Shown piece by piece: positions 17,772 through 26,672 of a stretch of DNA of 64,000 nucleotides. Numbering within the stretch: position 1 is the stretch's first letter; every line of letters begins with the position of its first letter. Location: contig NZ_QJHL01000006.1 in NCBI RefSeq assembly GCF_003202405.1, forward strand, positions 124,001 to 188,000. Direction: 5' to 3'. The notes below the pieces were generated by a model. It had not been told where the DNA came from and ran no database searches. It saw only the letters and a list, made by a program, of their open reading frames with translations. The translations under genes and the position numbers were made by a program. The DNA comes from Flavobacterium hydrophilum (GTDB taxonomy: Bacteria > Bacteroidota > Bacteroidia > Flavobacteriales > Flavobacteriaceae).

Positions 17772-18548
17772 TTACTGGCCAATAATTATGGGAGTTTTAC
17801 CATCTGTAATGATAACTTTGTTGCGTGTGTTTCTAATTGCTTCAATCCATTGCTGCTGTAAAACTTCTTTGGTAAGTCCTGAAGACTGTACACGGTTGGT
17901 TTCTGCGTCAATGCGGGCTTTTTCTAACAGCATTTTTGATGTTTCCAATTCATTTCGGACTTCATTTGCTTTTTGGATAGCATTGTTTCGTTTTTCAATC
18001 GCATCCGCCATAGATTTTGGAGGTGTAAGTCCGGAAGTCAAGGTGTTTAAAGTGAAAAATTTTGCAGCGAATTTGAGTTTCAGTTTTTCTTCTACATTTC
18101 TTTCAAAAGAACCCAGATTATTCATTAACGAATCTGTCGTATAATTTCGGGCCTCTTCACGATAGGCATCAATAGCCAGTTTATCCAATACATTTGCCTC
18201 AACATTGTCAAGGAATCCTTCACCTGTTCCCAGATGTTTGTAATTTAAAATGATACTTGGTCCTTTTGTTCTGGTTACCTGATACGTATAGGTTGGATCG
18301 ACAGTAAACATTCCGGCATCTTTAGCAGAAACCTGTACAGCATCAACATCTGATTTTTGCTCAAACATAGGAACCTGATACAATTCACTTCCTGGCCCTA
18401 ATGGTCCCTGAGCACCGGTAACAACTGTAAAGGATTCAATTCCGTTTCTTCCATAATCAGTCATTAAGACACCCTCATAATTGGGTTCAGGGCGGTTACA
18501 GGAAATTAATGTGCCTATTAAAATTGTTGACAGTAAAATTTTTTTCAT
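17772..18548 (-). CDS. SPFH/prohibitin-domain lipoprotein
   Basis: A 258-residue protein with a lipoprotein signal (IGTLISC, cysteine at residue 17) and an SPFH/band-7-like domain: GPGSELYQVPMFEQKSDVDA, VSAKDAGMFTVDPTYTYQV and IDAYREEARNYTTDSL. A C-terminal alpha-helical segment (KRNNAIQKANEVRNELETS) is typical of band-7 coiled coils. SPFH proteins build oligomeric scaffolds, usually held by a transmembrane helix; a lipid anchor is less usual. It lies between MoxR and DUF58 in the same operon, one base after the 60-residue membrane protein. It may scaffold that complex. Confidence 0.82.
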   Translation of the reverse strand: MKKILLSTILIGTLISCNRPEPNYEGVLMTDYGRNGIESFTVVTGAQGPLGPGSELYQVPMFEQKSDVDAVQVSAKDAGMFTVDPTYTYQVTRTKGPSIILNYKHLGTGEGFLDNVEANVLDKLAIDAYREEARNYTTDSLMNNLGSFERNVEEKLKLKFAAKFFTLNTLTSGLTPPKSMADAIEKRNNAIQKANEVRNELETSKMLLEKARIDAETNRVQSSGLTKEVLQQQWIEAIRNTRNKVIITDGKTPIIIGQ

Positions 18549-18549
18549 T

Positions 18550-18732
18550 TTATTTTTGATTTTTTTCTTTAAAGAAGGCTTTGTAAGGAAATAAGATTAA
18601 GATTAAAATGCTGATAATAAAAGTAATTATCCAAAACAATGGGGCTCTGCTTCTAAACACAATCATGTTTGCAATAACCATTAAGGATATTATAATAGCA
18701 AATGCCAAAATTTTTAAAGCAGGTTTTTTCAT
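18550..18732 (-). CDS. Small two-helix membrane protein in the MoxR operon
   Basis: A 60-residue protein with two hydrophobic segments (about residues 7-25 and 32-50) and a basic tail (KAFFKEKNQK). No family is recognised. Its position 30 bp after moxR and one base before the SPFH lipoprotein gene supports it as a real gene, perhaps a small subunit or stabiliser of that membrane complex. Confidence 0.65.
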   Translation of the reverse strand: MKKPALKILAFAIIISLMVIANMIVFRSRAPLFWIITFIISILILILFPYKAFFKEKNQK

Positions 18733-18762
18733 TGTTTCTAATTTAGCATTTTAATATTTTAT

Positions 18763-19776
18763 TTATCTCGGAATTTCAACTGTTTCAATGATCTGTTTGA
18801 TGATTTCTGCACTTGTAATTCCTTCCATTTCACGTTCAGGAGCAACAATTACACGGTGTTGTAAAACAGGAACAGCAGCTTCTTTAATATCCTCAGGCGT
18901 TACAAAATCTCGTCCACGAATGGCTGCAAAACCTTTCGAAGCATTTAAAATAGCTATTGAGGCACGGGGAGAAGCTCCTAAGTATAAAAAGGCATTTTCC
19001 CTTGTGTTTACCACAATTCTGGCAATGTATTCCAGTAAATTTTGCTCTACTCTTATTTGTTTGATCAGGGCCTGATATCCTTTTATTTCTTCTGCAGAAA
19101 GTAGTGTTTTGATTGCTTCTAATTTTCCGTGGTCCTGTAATGAATGTTCTCTTTGTATAATTAGGATTTCTTCGTCTAATTTTGGATAATCAATTGAAAT
19201 TTTGAATAAAAAACGATCCAGTTGCGCTTCAGGCAAACGATAAGTTCCTTCCTGCTCAATTGGGTTTTGTGTAGCGATAACCAAAAACGGGGTTTCAAGC
19301 TGGTAGGCAGAACCATCAATGGTAATCTGGCGTTCTTCCATTACTTCAAAAAGTGCTGCCTGAGTCTTGGCAGGGGCACGATTAATCTCGTCAATTAAAA
19401 TCAGATTAGAAAAGATAGGTCCTTGCTTGAATTCAAATTCTGAACTTTTTAAATTAAAAATGGAAGTTCCTAAAATATCTGAAGGCATTAAATCCGGTGT
19501 AAACTGAATTCTGCTAAAGCCAATATTTAAGGTTTTCGACAATAATTTAGCAGTAATGGTTTTGGCAACTCCGGGAACACCTTCCAAAAGAACATGACCG
19601 TTGGATAAAATGGCAACCAAAAGCTGGTCAATCATTTTATGTTGTCCGACAATTACCGTTTCAATTTCTTTTTTGATACTGTTAACGTGGTCTAAAAGTG
19701 GTGCCAGATTTAACCTGGTTTCAAAATTCACATTCTCGTTAGTGATTTCGGTTTCTGATGTATTGATATCGTCCAT
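18763..19776 (-). CDS. MoxR-family AAA+ ATPase
   Basis: A 337-residue AAA+ chaperone-like ATPase. Walker A is LLEGVPGVAKTITAKLL (about residues 78-94), Walker B LILIDEINRAPAKTQAALFE, and sensor 1 FLVIATQNPIEQEGTYRLPE. The C-terminal lid carries GASPRASIAI (sensor 2 arginine). MoxR ATPases help mature or remodel DUF58/VWA partner proteins, here the DUF58 protein encoded three genes downstream. It lies in the minus-strand operon that begins with the SpoIIM-like gene. Confidence 0.95.
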   Translation of the reverse strand: MDDINTSETEITNENVNFETRLNLAPLLDHVNSIKKEIETVIVGQHKMIDQLLVAILSNGHVLLEGVPGVAKTITAKLLSKTLNIGFSRIQFTPDLMPSDILGTSIFNLKSSEFEFKQGPIFSNLILIDEINRAPAKTQAALFEVMEERQITIDGSAYQLETPFLVIATQNPIEQEGTYRLPEAQLDRFLFKISIDYPKLDEEILIIQREHSLQDHGKLEAIKTLLSAEEIKGYQALIKQIRVEQNLLEYIARIVVNTRENAFLYLGASPRASIAILNASKGFAAIRGRDFVTPEDIKEAAVPVLQHRVIVAPEREMEGITSAEIIKQIIETVEIPR

Positions 19777-19813
19777 GTTTGGTATGTTTTCTTTGATAAA
19801 TTTCAGTTAAATA

Positions 19814-21022
19814 TTAATGTAAAACTTTTTCTATTGCATTATTGATTCTGATTAAATCTTCTTCAAGACTTCCGTGGTAACTTTTTCGATGTTCGTTAAT
19901 CAAAAATACAAGTTCCCTAATGTCATTTTCATCTTTCCCGGATTTGTGATGCAGTTTTTTTATAAAATCATCATCCAGTTTTGAAGTGTCCATCAAATAT
20001 TCATTTCGGATTCTTTCCAGAAAATAAATAATTTTTTTGTCAATAATATTATCGTGATCACCTTCCTGATAATATAAATTCCCGATGGTTTTGGTGAAAT
20101 CAACAGTTAAATTAGGCAGCGGTTTTAGTATCGGAACAATTCTTTGTTTTCGCTTGGCGTTAAAAAGAATAAAAATCAAAATTGCAATTAAAGCCAGGTA
20201 AAATGCCGCTTTTAAAGCCGGCTGACTTAAAATATAGCGCAACGGAGAATCAGAAATTGACTCGCTGTTTTGTCCTTTTGTGTACCAATAAACATCTCCT
20301 TTTGGAATATAAGAAAGAACACTTTGGGCATATTGATAATGATCGTCTTTTAATAAATGAAAATTAGAAAAAGCGGCGGGTTGGGTATGCAAATAAAAGT
20401 AACCGTTTACGTATGGAATCTTTATGAAATTGATGCGTTTCTGATTTTCTTTATTACCCTGATAACCTAAAACAGTAGTGTTTAAAGTATCAATTTTCGA
20501 AAAATAATAATTACCCATCCCCTCAGTCAGATGAAACTTTTTGGTGTTTACATTTTTATTAGCCAGCCAGACAGAGGTACTGTCGGAATACTCAAAATCA
20601 GTTCTGAAATCGATTTTCAAACTGTCTAAAATCGGTTGAGGAAAGGTTTTCATGCTTAGAAAAGCACTATTTCCATGCGAAACAAAATAAAAAAGTTCCT
20701 TCATGGACTGATCGTCAATAGAAGCAAATTCGGTAATGTTAAGGAAAGTTCCTTTTATATTGTAAGTACCCACAATTGTGTCAGGTACATATTTAGAATC
20801 TAAAAACTCGTAAGGTGTCAGTGCTGAGACTCTTTCAAGTTTTTGCTTTTTTAAAAGTCCGTCAATTTCTTTATTAAATACAAATAATCCAAACGGAATT
20901 TTGTCGTTTACCGAATAGGTTGGAGTCCAGTCAATTTTTTTTGGTGAATTGCTCCCTGCCAGTAAAATTATGGCAAAAACCAGAACCAGTATAGCGATAT
21001 AAATTTTCATCGATTTACCCAT
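19814..21022 (-). CDS. DUF4350 domain-containing membrane protein
   Basis: A 402-residue protein with an N-terminal helix (IYIAILVLVFAIILLAG), a large extracytoplasmic DUF4350 region (PFGLFVFNKEIDGLL, then a GATase-like alpha/beta part), a second helix (FYLALIAILIFILFNAKRKQR, about residues 278-298) and a cytoplasmic tail. Its start overlaps the end of the DUF4129 gene by 8 bases, so the two are translationally coupled. The ATG five codons in (MKIY) is an alternative start. DUF4350 and DUF4129 proteins are standard companions of MoxR/DUF58 systems. Confidence 0.85.
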   Translation of the reverse strand: MGKSMKIYIAILVLVFAIILLAGSNSPKKIDWTPTYSVNDKIPFGLFVFNKEIDGLLKKQKLERVSALTPYEFLDSKYVPDTIVGTYNIKGTFLNITEFASIDDQSMKELFYFVSHGNSAFLSMKTFPQPILDSLKIDFRTDFEYSDSTSVWLANKNVNTKKFHLTEGMGNYYFSKIDTLNTTVLGYQGNKENQKRINFIKIPYVNGYFYLHTQPAAFSNFHLLKDDHYQYAQSVLSYIPKGDVYWYTKGQNSESISDSPLRYILSQPALKAAFYLALIAILIFILFNAKRKQRIVPILKPLPNLTVDFTKTIGNLYYQEGDHDNIIDKKIIYFLERIRNEYLMDTSKLDDDFIKKLHHKSGKDENDIRELVFLINEHRKSYHGSLEEDLIRINNAIEKVLH

Positions 21023-21788
21023 GGCTAAAGGTTTTTAGGGATTTTTTAAATTGGTTTTCGGCTTTTATGAAAGCAGTTTCGTCGATTTCAAATTCGCCAT
21101 ACCAGATATAATTGTATAAGTATGACAAATAGGTAAATTCTTCTTTGTGAGCAGGATTTTTAATTTCGTATAAATAATCGGTATTGGTTTTTTCGATGTC
21201 CCATTCGATATAATGATTTTTGGCCATCACTTTTAATAGCCACAGATAATAGTACCGAACAGCAATTCTTTTTTCTCCGGTTTCGATGCTTTCTTTAATC
21301 AGTTTTTCAAAATCCAGAAGGTGGATGTTTTTTTCAATATCGGAATAATGAACCACTTTTTGTTTTGCTTCTTTGCTGAAAATCCAATGACCTTCTTTGC
21401 TAATCAAAGCCTTGACAATTAGATAGATTACAAAAATAACAATAAGTGCAGCTAATATTTTTAATAGAAGTGTCACAAAATTAAGTGAAGCCTGCGGATT
21501 TTTAAAAGAGAATATATTTCTGAAAATTCCTGCCAGCCATTCTTTAAAATAATCCCACCAATTTTTTTCCGGAGTTTTTTGTTCATATACAAAATCACTG
21601 TCGGTATATTCTTTTTTGAAATTTTTCTGAAATGTTTTTTTAGCAATGGTATCCTCATCGATGTAAATATCTGCTTCCGTATATTTTACAGAAACAACTT
21701 TTGGAGGTTCGGTTTTAACCAAAGAATCCTGCGCATTCGAGATACTGCAGTAAAAAACAAAGGATAAAACGAGTAAAAGTCTATTCAT
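21015..21788 (-). CDS. DUF4129 domain-containing protein
   Basis: A 257-residue protein with a signal peptide (MNRLLLVLSFVFYCSISNAQ), a charged periplasmic stretch, one membrane helix (about residues 105-127) and the C-terminal DUF4129 domain: RYYYLWLLKVMAKNHYIEWD, then YNYIWYGEFEI. DUF4129 resembles a transglutaminase-associated C-terminal domain and is common in MoxR clusters. It lies 26 bp after the SpoIIM-like gene and overlaps the DUF4350 gene. Confidence 0.85.
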   Translation of the reverse strand: MNRLLLVLSFVFYCSISNAQDSLVKTEPPKVVSVKYTEADIYIDEDTIAKKTFQKNFKKEYTDSDFVYEQKTPEKNWWDYFKEWLAGIFRNIFSFKNPQASLNFVTLLLKILAALIVIFVIYLIVKALISKEGHWIFSKEAKQKVVHYSDIEKNIHLLDFEKLIKESIETGEKRIAVRYYYLWLLKVMAKNHYIEWDIEKTNTDYLYEIKNPAHKEEFTYLSYLYNYIWYGEFEIDETAFIKAENQFKKSLKTFSHG

Positions 21789-21814
21789 TATTGGTTAAGG
21801 TTAATTCAATTGGC

Positions 21815-22780
21815 TTATAGCTGTTGTGTTTTTTTGTGAACAATAGAAGGATAAACCAAATAATAGAAAGAGATAACACCCAAAGTAAAAAGAATGATAA
21901 AACTGCTAAGCCAATTGGGCATATCAATAGAGTATCGGGTAATGAAACCTTCAAGAAATCCGGCGCTGATTGTAAAAGGAAATGTGCTCAGGAATATCTT
22001 GAAACTGTTTTTAAAACCTATTTTAAAAGAATTTGCCCTTGAAAATGTTTTAGGAAATAAAATAGATGCCCCTAAAATAAATCCGGCAGCGGTTTCAATG
22101 ACAATGGCAAATATTTCCATAGAACCGTGAATCCAGATTCCTCGAACACTTTTCCAGAATACATTTTGTTCATAAAAAAAATATTGAAACGCCCCCAACA
22201 TAATACAGTTTTGCAAGGAGATATATAGTGTGCCAATACCGGCAAAAAGACCCCAGATATAACATCTTGCACCAACATAAAGGTTGTTCATGGTAATGCC
22301 TACAAAACTGCCCCAGTTACTTCCGGAAGCATAAACTGCTACGGGATTTCCTTTTTTAATATTGTCTAAAGTCATATTGACATACGCATCACCCAAAATC
22401 AACCTGACAAAATCCTGATCGTATCTGGCAGAGACTACGCCAATAGCAACTGTAACAAAAAATAAGGTAAATGCATACAGCAAATATCTTCTGTAGTCAT
22501 AAACCAATAAGGGTACTTCAGTTTTAAAAAATTCCAGAAACCTGTTTTTTTCTGCTCGTTTGGTTTTGTAAATCTTTTGATAAATCTGTGATGCAAGATG
22601 ATTTAAGTAAATAACGGTTTTACTTTTTGGATAATAGGTTTGCGCATACGACAGATCATTCATCATTTGAATGTACAAATTAGCTAACTCATCAGGATTT
22701 TTTTTAGCTTTACCAAAAATAGCCAGTTCAAATTCCAGCCATTTTTCTTTATTTTGTTTTATGAATGCAACTTCTCTCAT
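21815..22780 (-). CDS. Stage II sporulation protein M (SpoIIM)-like membrane protein
   Basis: A 321-residue membrane protein. The cytoplasmic N-terminus (about residues 1-95) contains KEKWLEFELAIFGKAKKNPDELANLYIQMMNDLSYAQ, split as KEKWLEFELAIFGKA and DELANLYIQMMNDLSYAQ. About five membrane segments follow. The core signature is NNLYVGARCYIWGLFAGIGT then HGSMEIFAIVIETAAGF, characteristic of the SpoIIM/DUF95 family found in non-sporulating Bacteroidota. It is the first gene of the minus-strand MoxR operon. Its start codon is only 20 bp from the divergent RDD gene start. Confidence 0.88.
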   Translation of the reverse strand: MREVAFIKQNKEKWLEFELAIFGKAKKNPDELANLYIQMMNDLSYAQTYYPKSKTVIYLNHLASQIYQKIYKTKRAEKNRFLEFFKTEVPLLVYDYRRYLLYAFTLFFVTVAIGVVSARYDQDFVRLILGDAYVNMTLDNIKKGNPVAVYASGSNWGSFVGITMNNLYVGARCYIWGLFAGIGTLYISLQNCIMLGAFQYFFYEQNVFWKSVRGIWIHGSMEIFAIVIETAAGFILGASILFPKTFSRANSFKIGFKNSFKIFLSTFPFTISAGFLEGFITRYSIDMPNWLSSFIILFTLGVISFYYLVYPSIVHKKTQQL

Positions 22781-22800
22781 TGAGGGCTAAAATATAAAAT

Positions 22801-23547
22801 ATGTCAGAATTATCTATTAACACAACACAAAATGTTAAAATAAATTTTATAGCCGCTTCTGCAGGCGAGCGAATGGGCTCGTATTTTATCGATTTGATTA
22901 TTAAAATTGCCTATGGAATAATGGTTTATCTGATTTTTTTCAAGTGGCTGGATCTGGATCGTTTATTCCAAAAATTAGATCAATGGTCAGTTGGTACAAT
23001 TATTTTAGGGTTTTATTTTCCGGTTATGATTTATTCGCTTACTCTTGAAAGCGTTTTTGAAGGACAAACGATAGGAAAAAAACTGACCAAAATAAAAGTG
23101 GTGAAAATTGACGGTTATCAGGCCGGTTTTGGAGATTATCTGATGCGATGGTTTTTCAGGCTGATCGATATTTCAATTCTTAACGGAATTATAGCACTGA
23201 TTACTGTAGTTTCAAGTAAAAAAGGACAACGATTGGGGGATATGGTAGCAGGAACTTCAGTAATTACCTTAAAAAACAAAATTGATATAAGCCATACTAT
23301 TCTGGAAGAAATAGGAGAAACATATACACCAACTTATCCTTTGGTAATAAAATTATCAGACAATGATATGCGAATTATAAAAGAAACATTTTTAAGAGCT
23401 GAGGCAAAAAATGATTACGAAATCATTTATAAACTGGTTCATAAAATTGAAAGTGTTGCCGGAATTAAAAATCAGTCAATTGGAGATCCTGCAGGTTTTA
23501 TTCGAACGGTTTTAAAAGATTATAATTTCTATACTCAGAATATGTAA
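22801..23547 (+). CDS. RDD family membrane protein
   Basis: A 248-residue protein. The RDD domain spans about residues 15-150, with RMGSYFIDLIIKIAYG (the family's R-x-x-x-x-x-x-D start), SVFEGQTIGKKLTKIKV and a segment ending QRLGDMVAGTSVI. It has several membrane helices and a soluble C-terminus of about 90 residues. RDD genes are regularly adjacent to SpoIIM/MoxR clusters, and this one is divergently placed next to the SpoIIM-like gene, suggesting shared regulation and function. Transport activity is proposed for some RDD proteins but cannot be read here. Confidence 0.88.
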   Translation: MSELSINTTQNVKINFIAASAGERMGSYFIDLIIKIAYGIMVYLIFFKWLDLDRLFQKLDQWSVGTIILGFYFPVMIYSLTLESVFEGQTIGKKLTKIKVVKIDGYQAGFGDYLMRWFFRLIDISILNGIIALITVVSSKKGQRLGDMVAGTSVITLKNKIDISHTILEEIGETYTPTYPLVIKLSDNDMRIIKETFLRAEAKNDYEIIYKLVHKIESVAGIKNQSIGDPAGFIRTVLKDYNFYTQNM

Positions 23548-23567
23548 TTTTAAACAAAAACTTTACA

Positions 23568-23993
23568 GTGGAAAAATTTGAATCTAAAATTGATCTTTGG
23601 TTAGTGCTTTTTTTAAGTGTTATATTTGGCGGGATAGCAATAAAATTAGCACTTGACGGAGTCTGGGGAAGTTTAATACCTATAGTTTTTACAATAGCTT
23701 TTATTGTCCATATGTTTACTACAACTTTCTATATCATTGAAAGTGAAAATCTGATTATAAAATGTGGTTTTCTTATTAATATTTCAATTTCTGTTACAGC
23801 CATAAAAAAGATTTCAGAAACCAATAATGTAATGAGTTCTCCTGCACTTTCTTTAGACCGGCTTGAAATTCTGTATAATAAATTTGATACAGTCATGATT
23901 TCTCCAAAAGATAAAACTAAATTTATTGAGGCAATTCAAAAAATAAATCCTCAGGTAGAAATAAAATTAAAGAATAAAACCTTAGTAACTTAG
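23568..23993 (+). CDS. PH-domain-like (bacterial PH) small membrane protein
   Basis: A 141-residue protein, start GTG at 23568. Two hydrophobic segments (about residues 10-28 and 33-50) precede a beta-rich domain, IIESENLIIKCGFLINISISVTAIKKI, shown here as IIESENLIIKCGFLI and SISVTAIKKI, ending KFIEAIQKINPQVEI. This architecture matches the YdbT/bPH group of small membrane proteins. It lies 20 bp after the RDD gene, probably in the same operon. Its last codons and TAG stop lie within a CTTAG-rich repeat element. Confidence 0.75.
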   Translation: MEKFESKIDLWLVLFLSVIFGGIAIKLALDGVWGSLIPIVFTIAFIVHMFTTTFYIIESENLIIKCGFLINISISVTAIKKISETNNVMSSPALSLDRLEILYNKFDTVMISPKDKTKFIEAIQKINPQVEIKLKNKTLVT

Positions 23994-24016
23994 CGTCTCA
24001 GCAACTTAGAATCTCA
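23980..24016 (+). repeat. CTTAG-rich leader repeat, copy upstream of the TRIC-type gene
   Basis: Reads CCTTAGTAACTTAGCGTCTC then AGCAACTTAGAATCTCA, and is followed by AAAAA and the next start codon. It overlaps the last codons of the PH-like gene and supplies its TAG stop. It aligns closely with the minus-strand copy at 15928-15962. Confidence 0.6.
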
Positions 24017-24021
24017 AAAAA

Positions 24022-24624
24022 ATGTTCCATCTGTTAGATATTATCGGTACAATGGCGTTTGCTATGTCAGGTGCATTGACAGCCATGCATAAAAGACTGG
24101 ACCCGTTTGGTGTTTTTATCATTGCTTTTGTTACAGCAGTTGGTGGCGGAACTCTTCGTGATGTTCTGATCGGGAGAACTCCGGTTGGCTGGATGCTGGA
24201 TTTAAAATATGTTTATGTGATTATTTTAGGTTTTGGATTGGCAATTCTGTTTAGAAAAAAATTTGATAAGCTTCGTACCTCTTTATTTTTGTTTGACACA
24301 ATCGGATTAGGGGTTTTTACCTTAATTGGTCTTGAAAAAGGAATTTCTATTGGCCTGCATCCTGTAATTTGTATTGCCTTAGGAACAATGACTGCCTGTT
24401 TTGGAGGAGTAATCCGTGATATTTTGTGTACAGAAATTCCAACGATATTCCGAAGAGAAATTTATGCTACAATTTGTATTTTCGGCGGAATTGTATTTTT
24501 TGCTTTGCGAAGCCTTGATCTGGATAAAGATATTTTATATTTAACGACTTCAATTGTTATAATTTCGGTACGTTTAATGGCTGTGAAATTCAAATGGTAT
24601 TTGCCGGCATTTGATCATAAATAA
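24022..24624 (+). CDS. TRIC-type (UPF0126/YadS) cation channel family protein
   Basis: A 200-residue protein with about seven membrane helices in two repeated halves, each carrying the family's glycine-rich pore motif: VGGGTLRDVLIGRTPVGWM and FGGVIRDILCTEIPTIFRRE. This is the prokaryotic trimeric intracellular cation channel (TRIC) fold, a K+/Na+-permeable channel. Some members have been linked to glycine transport, so the natural substrate is open. It is preceded directly by a repeat element and followed after 8 bp by the acyltransferase gene. Confidence 0.88.
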   Translation: MFHLLDIIGTMAFAMSGALTAMHKRLDPFGVFIIAFVTAVGGGTLRDVLIGRTPVGWMLDLKYVYVIILGFGLAILFRKKFDKLRTSLFLFDTIGLGVFTLIGLEKGISIGLHPVICIALGTMTACFGGVIRDILCTEIPTIFRREIYATICIFGGIVFFALRSLDLDKDILYLTTSIVIISVRLMAVKFKWYLPAFDHK

Positions 24625-24632
24625 AAAAGAAA

Positions 24633-25580
24633 TTGACTATATATACCGTAAAAAAATATACTGAAACCGATTATAATATCTGGAATGACTTTATTGCTCA
24701 GGCCAAAAATGCTACGTTTTTATTTCACAGGGATTTTATGGAATATCATAAGGATCGTTTTGAGGATTATTCTTTATTGGTCTTTGAAGATAAAAAGTTA
24801 GTTGCAGTTTTACCGGCAAATAGAAAAGGAATTTCCGTGTATTCTCATCAGGGGCTTACATATGGAGGCTTAGTATATTCTTCTAAAATAAAGGCAGAAA
24901 GAGTAGAGTCAATTTTAGATACTATTTTATTCTTTCTCAAACAAAATACAATTGAAACTTTTTTTTATAAACCAATTCCAGGTTTTTATCTTCTTTGGGG
25001 CAATAGTGAAACTGACTTTTTCTTAACAAAAAAAGGAGCAATTTTAGAACGCAAAGAAATGAATTTAGCTTTAAATTTAATTGCTCCGCTGCATATTTCG
25101 AAAAGTAAACTAAAACATTTCAGACGAATCGAAAATCTTCATTTAGAAATTATTGAAGAAAACAATCTATATCATTTTTGGGAAAAAGTTTTAGAACCCC
25201 GATTGTTAGAAAAACACAACACAAAACCGGTTCATACAAAGGAAGAAATCACTAAGCTAAAAAATAGCTTTCCTCAAAATATCAGACAGTTTTCAGTTTA
25301 TTTTGGCGACACAATCATTGCAGGGATAACTATCTTTGAAATAGAGAATACCGTTAAATCACAATATGGAGCTACAACTGTAAAAGGAGAAGAGCTTAGA
25401 GCTCTTGATTATTTATTTATCACCTTAATTGAAAAATATAAAAGGGAAGGCAAATATTTTTTTGATATGGGTATTGTGGGAGACAATAACGAAAAAGGAT
25501 ATAATTCAGGACTCTTAAAGCAAAAAGAAGAGTTAGGCTGCTCCGTTTATAATCAGGACTTTTACAAAATAACTATTTAA
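24633..25580 (+). CDS. FemAB/GNAT-type N-acyltransferase of the polysaccharide locus
   Basis: A 315-residue protein with a tandem GNAT (FemAB-like) arrangement: an N-terminal half with [20 protein letters not shown] and YGGLVYSS, and a C-terminal half with [20 protein letters not shown]-like strands (actual: [19 protein letters not shown]), then [14 protein letters not shown]. The start is a TTG at 24633; no better ATG exists. Its stop overlaps the FdtB gene by one base, so it probably N-acylates the 3-amino sugar made by FdtA/FdtB. The acyl donor could be acetyl-CoA, another acyl-CoA or an aminoacyl group. Confidence 0.78.
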   Translation: MTIYTVKKYTETDYNIWNDFIAQAKNATFLFHRDFMEYHKDRFEDYSLLVFEDKKLVAVLPANRKGISVYSHQGLTYGGLVYSSKIKAERVESILDTILFFLKQNTIETFFYKPIPGFYLLWGNSETDFFLTKKGAILERKEMNLALNLIAPLHISKSKLKHFRRIENLHLEIIEENNLYHFWEKVLEPRLLEKHNTKPVHTKEEITKLKNSFPQNIRQFSVYFGDTIIAGITIFEIENTVKSQYGATTVKGEELRALDYLFITLIEKYKREGKYFFDMGIVGDNNEKGYNSGLLKQKEELGCSVYNQDFYKITI

Positions 25581-26671
25581 TGATAAAATTTCTAGACCTT
25601 AAAAAAATAAATGAGCCTTACGAAACGACTTTTCAGGAAAAACTGAAATCAGTTTTGGATAATGGCTGGTATATTTTAGGAAAGGAAACAGAAGCATTTG
25701 AAAACAATTTCTCGAATTATTGTGGAGCTAAATATTGTATTGGAGTTGGTAATGGTCTTGATGCATTAGTTTTAATTTTTAAAGGTTATATCGAATTAGG
25801 AAAACTTCGGAAAGGTGATGAAGTCATCGTTCCGGCAAATACTTATATTGCTAGTATTCTGGCAATTTTGCAGGCAGGGTTAGTTCCGGTTTTGGTAGAA
25901 CCAAAACTTGAAACTTATATTATTGATCCGGATTTAATCGAATGTAAGATTAATTCAAAAACTAAAGCCATTCTTGTAGTTCATTTATATGGACAATTGG
26001 CAGAAATGAGCCAAATCAATGCAATTGCAAATCAGCATAATCTTTTAGTTATAGAAGATGCGGCACAAGCTCATGGTGCTGAAAATAGACAATCTAATAA
26101 TCCAGAATCTGCAGTTGCCTATAGTTTTTATCCGGGCAAAAATTTAGGGGCCTTGGGAGATGGAGGAGCGATTACCACAAATGATTCTGAACTGGCAAAA
26201 GTGATTTTTTCACTTCGGAATTATGGTTCTGAAGTAAAATATCAAAATGAATATGTTGGCATAAATTCAAGATTGGATGAGTTACAGGCGGCTTTCTTAA
26301 ATTTGAAATTAGTCAATTTAGATGAGGATAACAAAAAACGCCGTGAAGTTGCTAAAAGGTATTTATCTGAAATTAAAAATGAGAAGATAATATTACCCTT
26401 TTGGAATTTCTCGCACAATCATGTGTTTCATTTGTTTGTTATCCGAAGCCACAATAGAGATCATTTACAAGATTATTTATCAAAAAACGGAATTCAGGCC
26501 ATGATTCATTATCCCATTCCGCCACATAAGCAAAAAGCTTTTTCAGACTGGAATCATTTATCTTTTCCGGTTACTGAAAAGATACACAATGAAGTTTTAA
26601 GTTTACCAATGAGCCCTGTAATGACAGGTGATGAGGTGAGTTTTGTAATCGAAATTTTAAATAAATATTAA
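25580..26671 (+). CDS. fdtB: dTDP-3-amino-3,6-dideoxyhexose transaminase (FdtB-like)
   Basis: A 363-residue DegT/DnrJ/EryC1 sugar aminotransferase. It has the family start [14 protein letters not shown], then [29 protein letters not shown], the aspartate motif [11 protein letters not shown] and the PLP lysine in [17 protein letters not shown]. It transfers an amino group to C3 of a dTDP-3-keto-6-deoxyhexose. The closest functional names are FdtB, QdtB and TylB. The required ketoisomerase (FdtA-like) is encoded at 33167-33565. It overlaps the preceding acyltransferase by one base. Confidence 0.88.
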   Translation: MIKFLDLKKINEPYETTFQEKLKSVLDNGWYILGKETEAFENNFSNYCGAKYCIGVGNGLDALVLIFKGYIELGKLRKGDEVIVPANTYIASILAILQAGLVPVLVEPKLETYIIDPDLIECKINSKTKAILVVHLYGQLAEMSQINAIANQHNLLVIEDAAQAHGAENRQSNNPESAVAYSFYPGKNLGALGDGGAITTNDSELAKVIFSLRNYGSEVKYQNEYVGINSRLDELQAAFLNLKLVNLDEDNKKRREVAKRYLSEIKNEKIILPFWNFSHNHVFHLFVIRSHNRDHLQDYLSKNGIQAMIHYPIPPHKQKAFSDWNHLSFPVTEKIHNEVLSLPMSPVMTGDEVSFVIEILNKY

Positions 26672-26672
26672 A

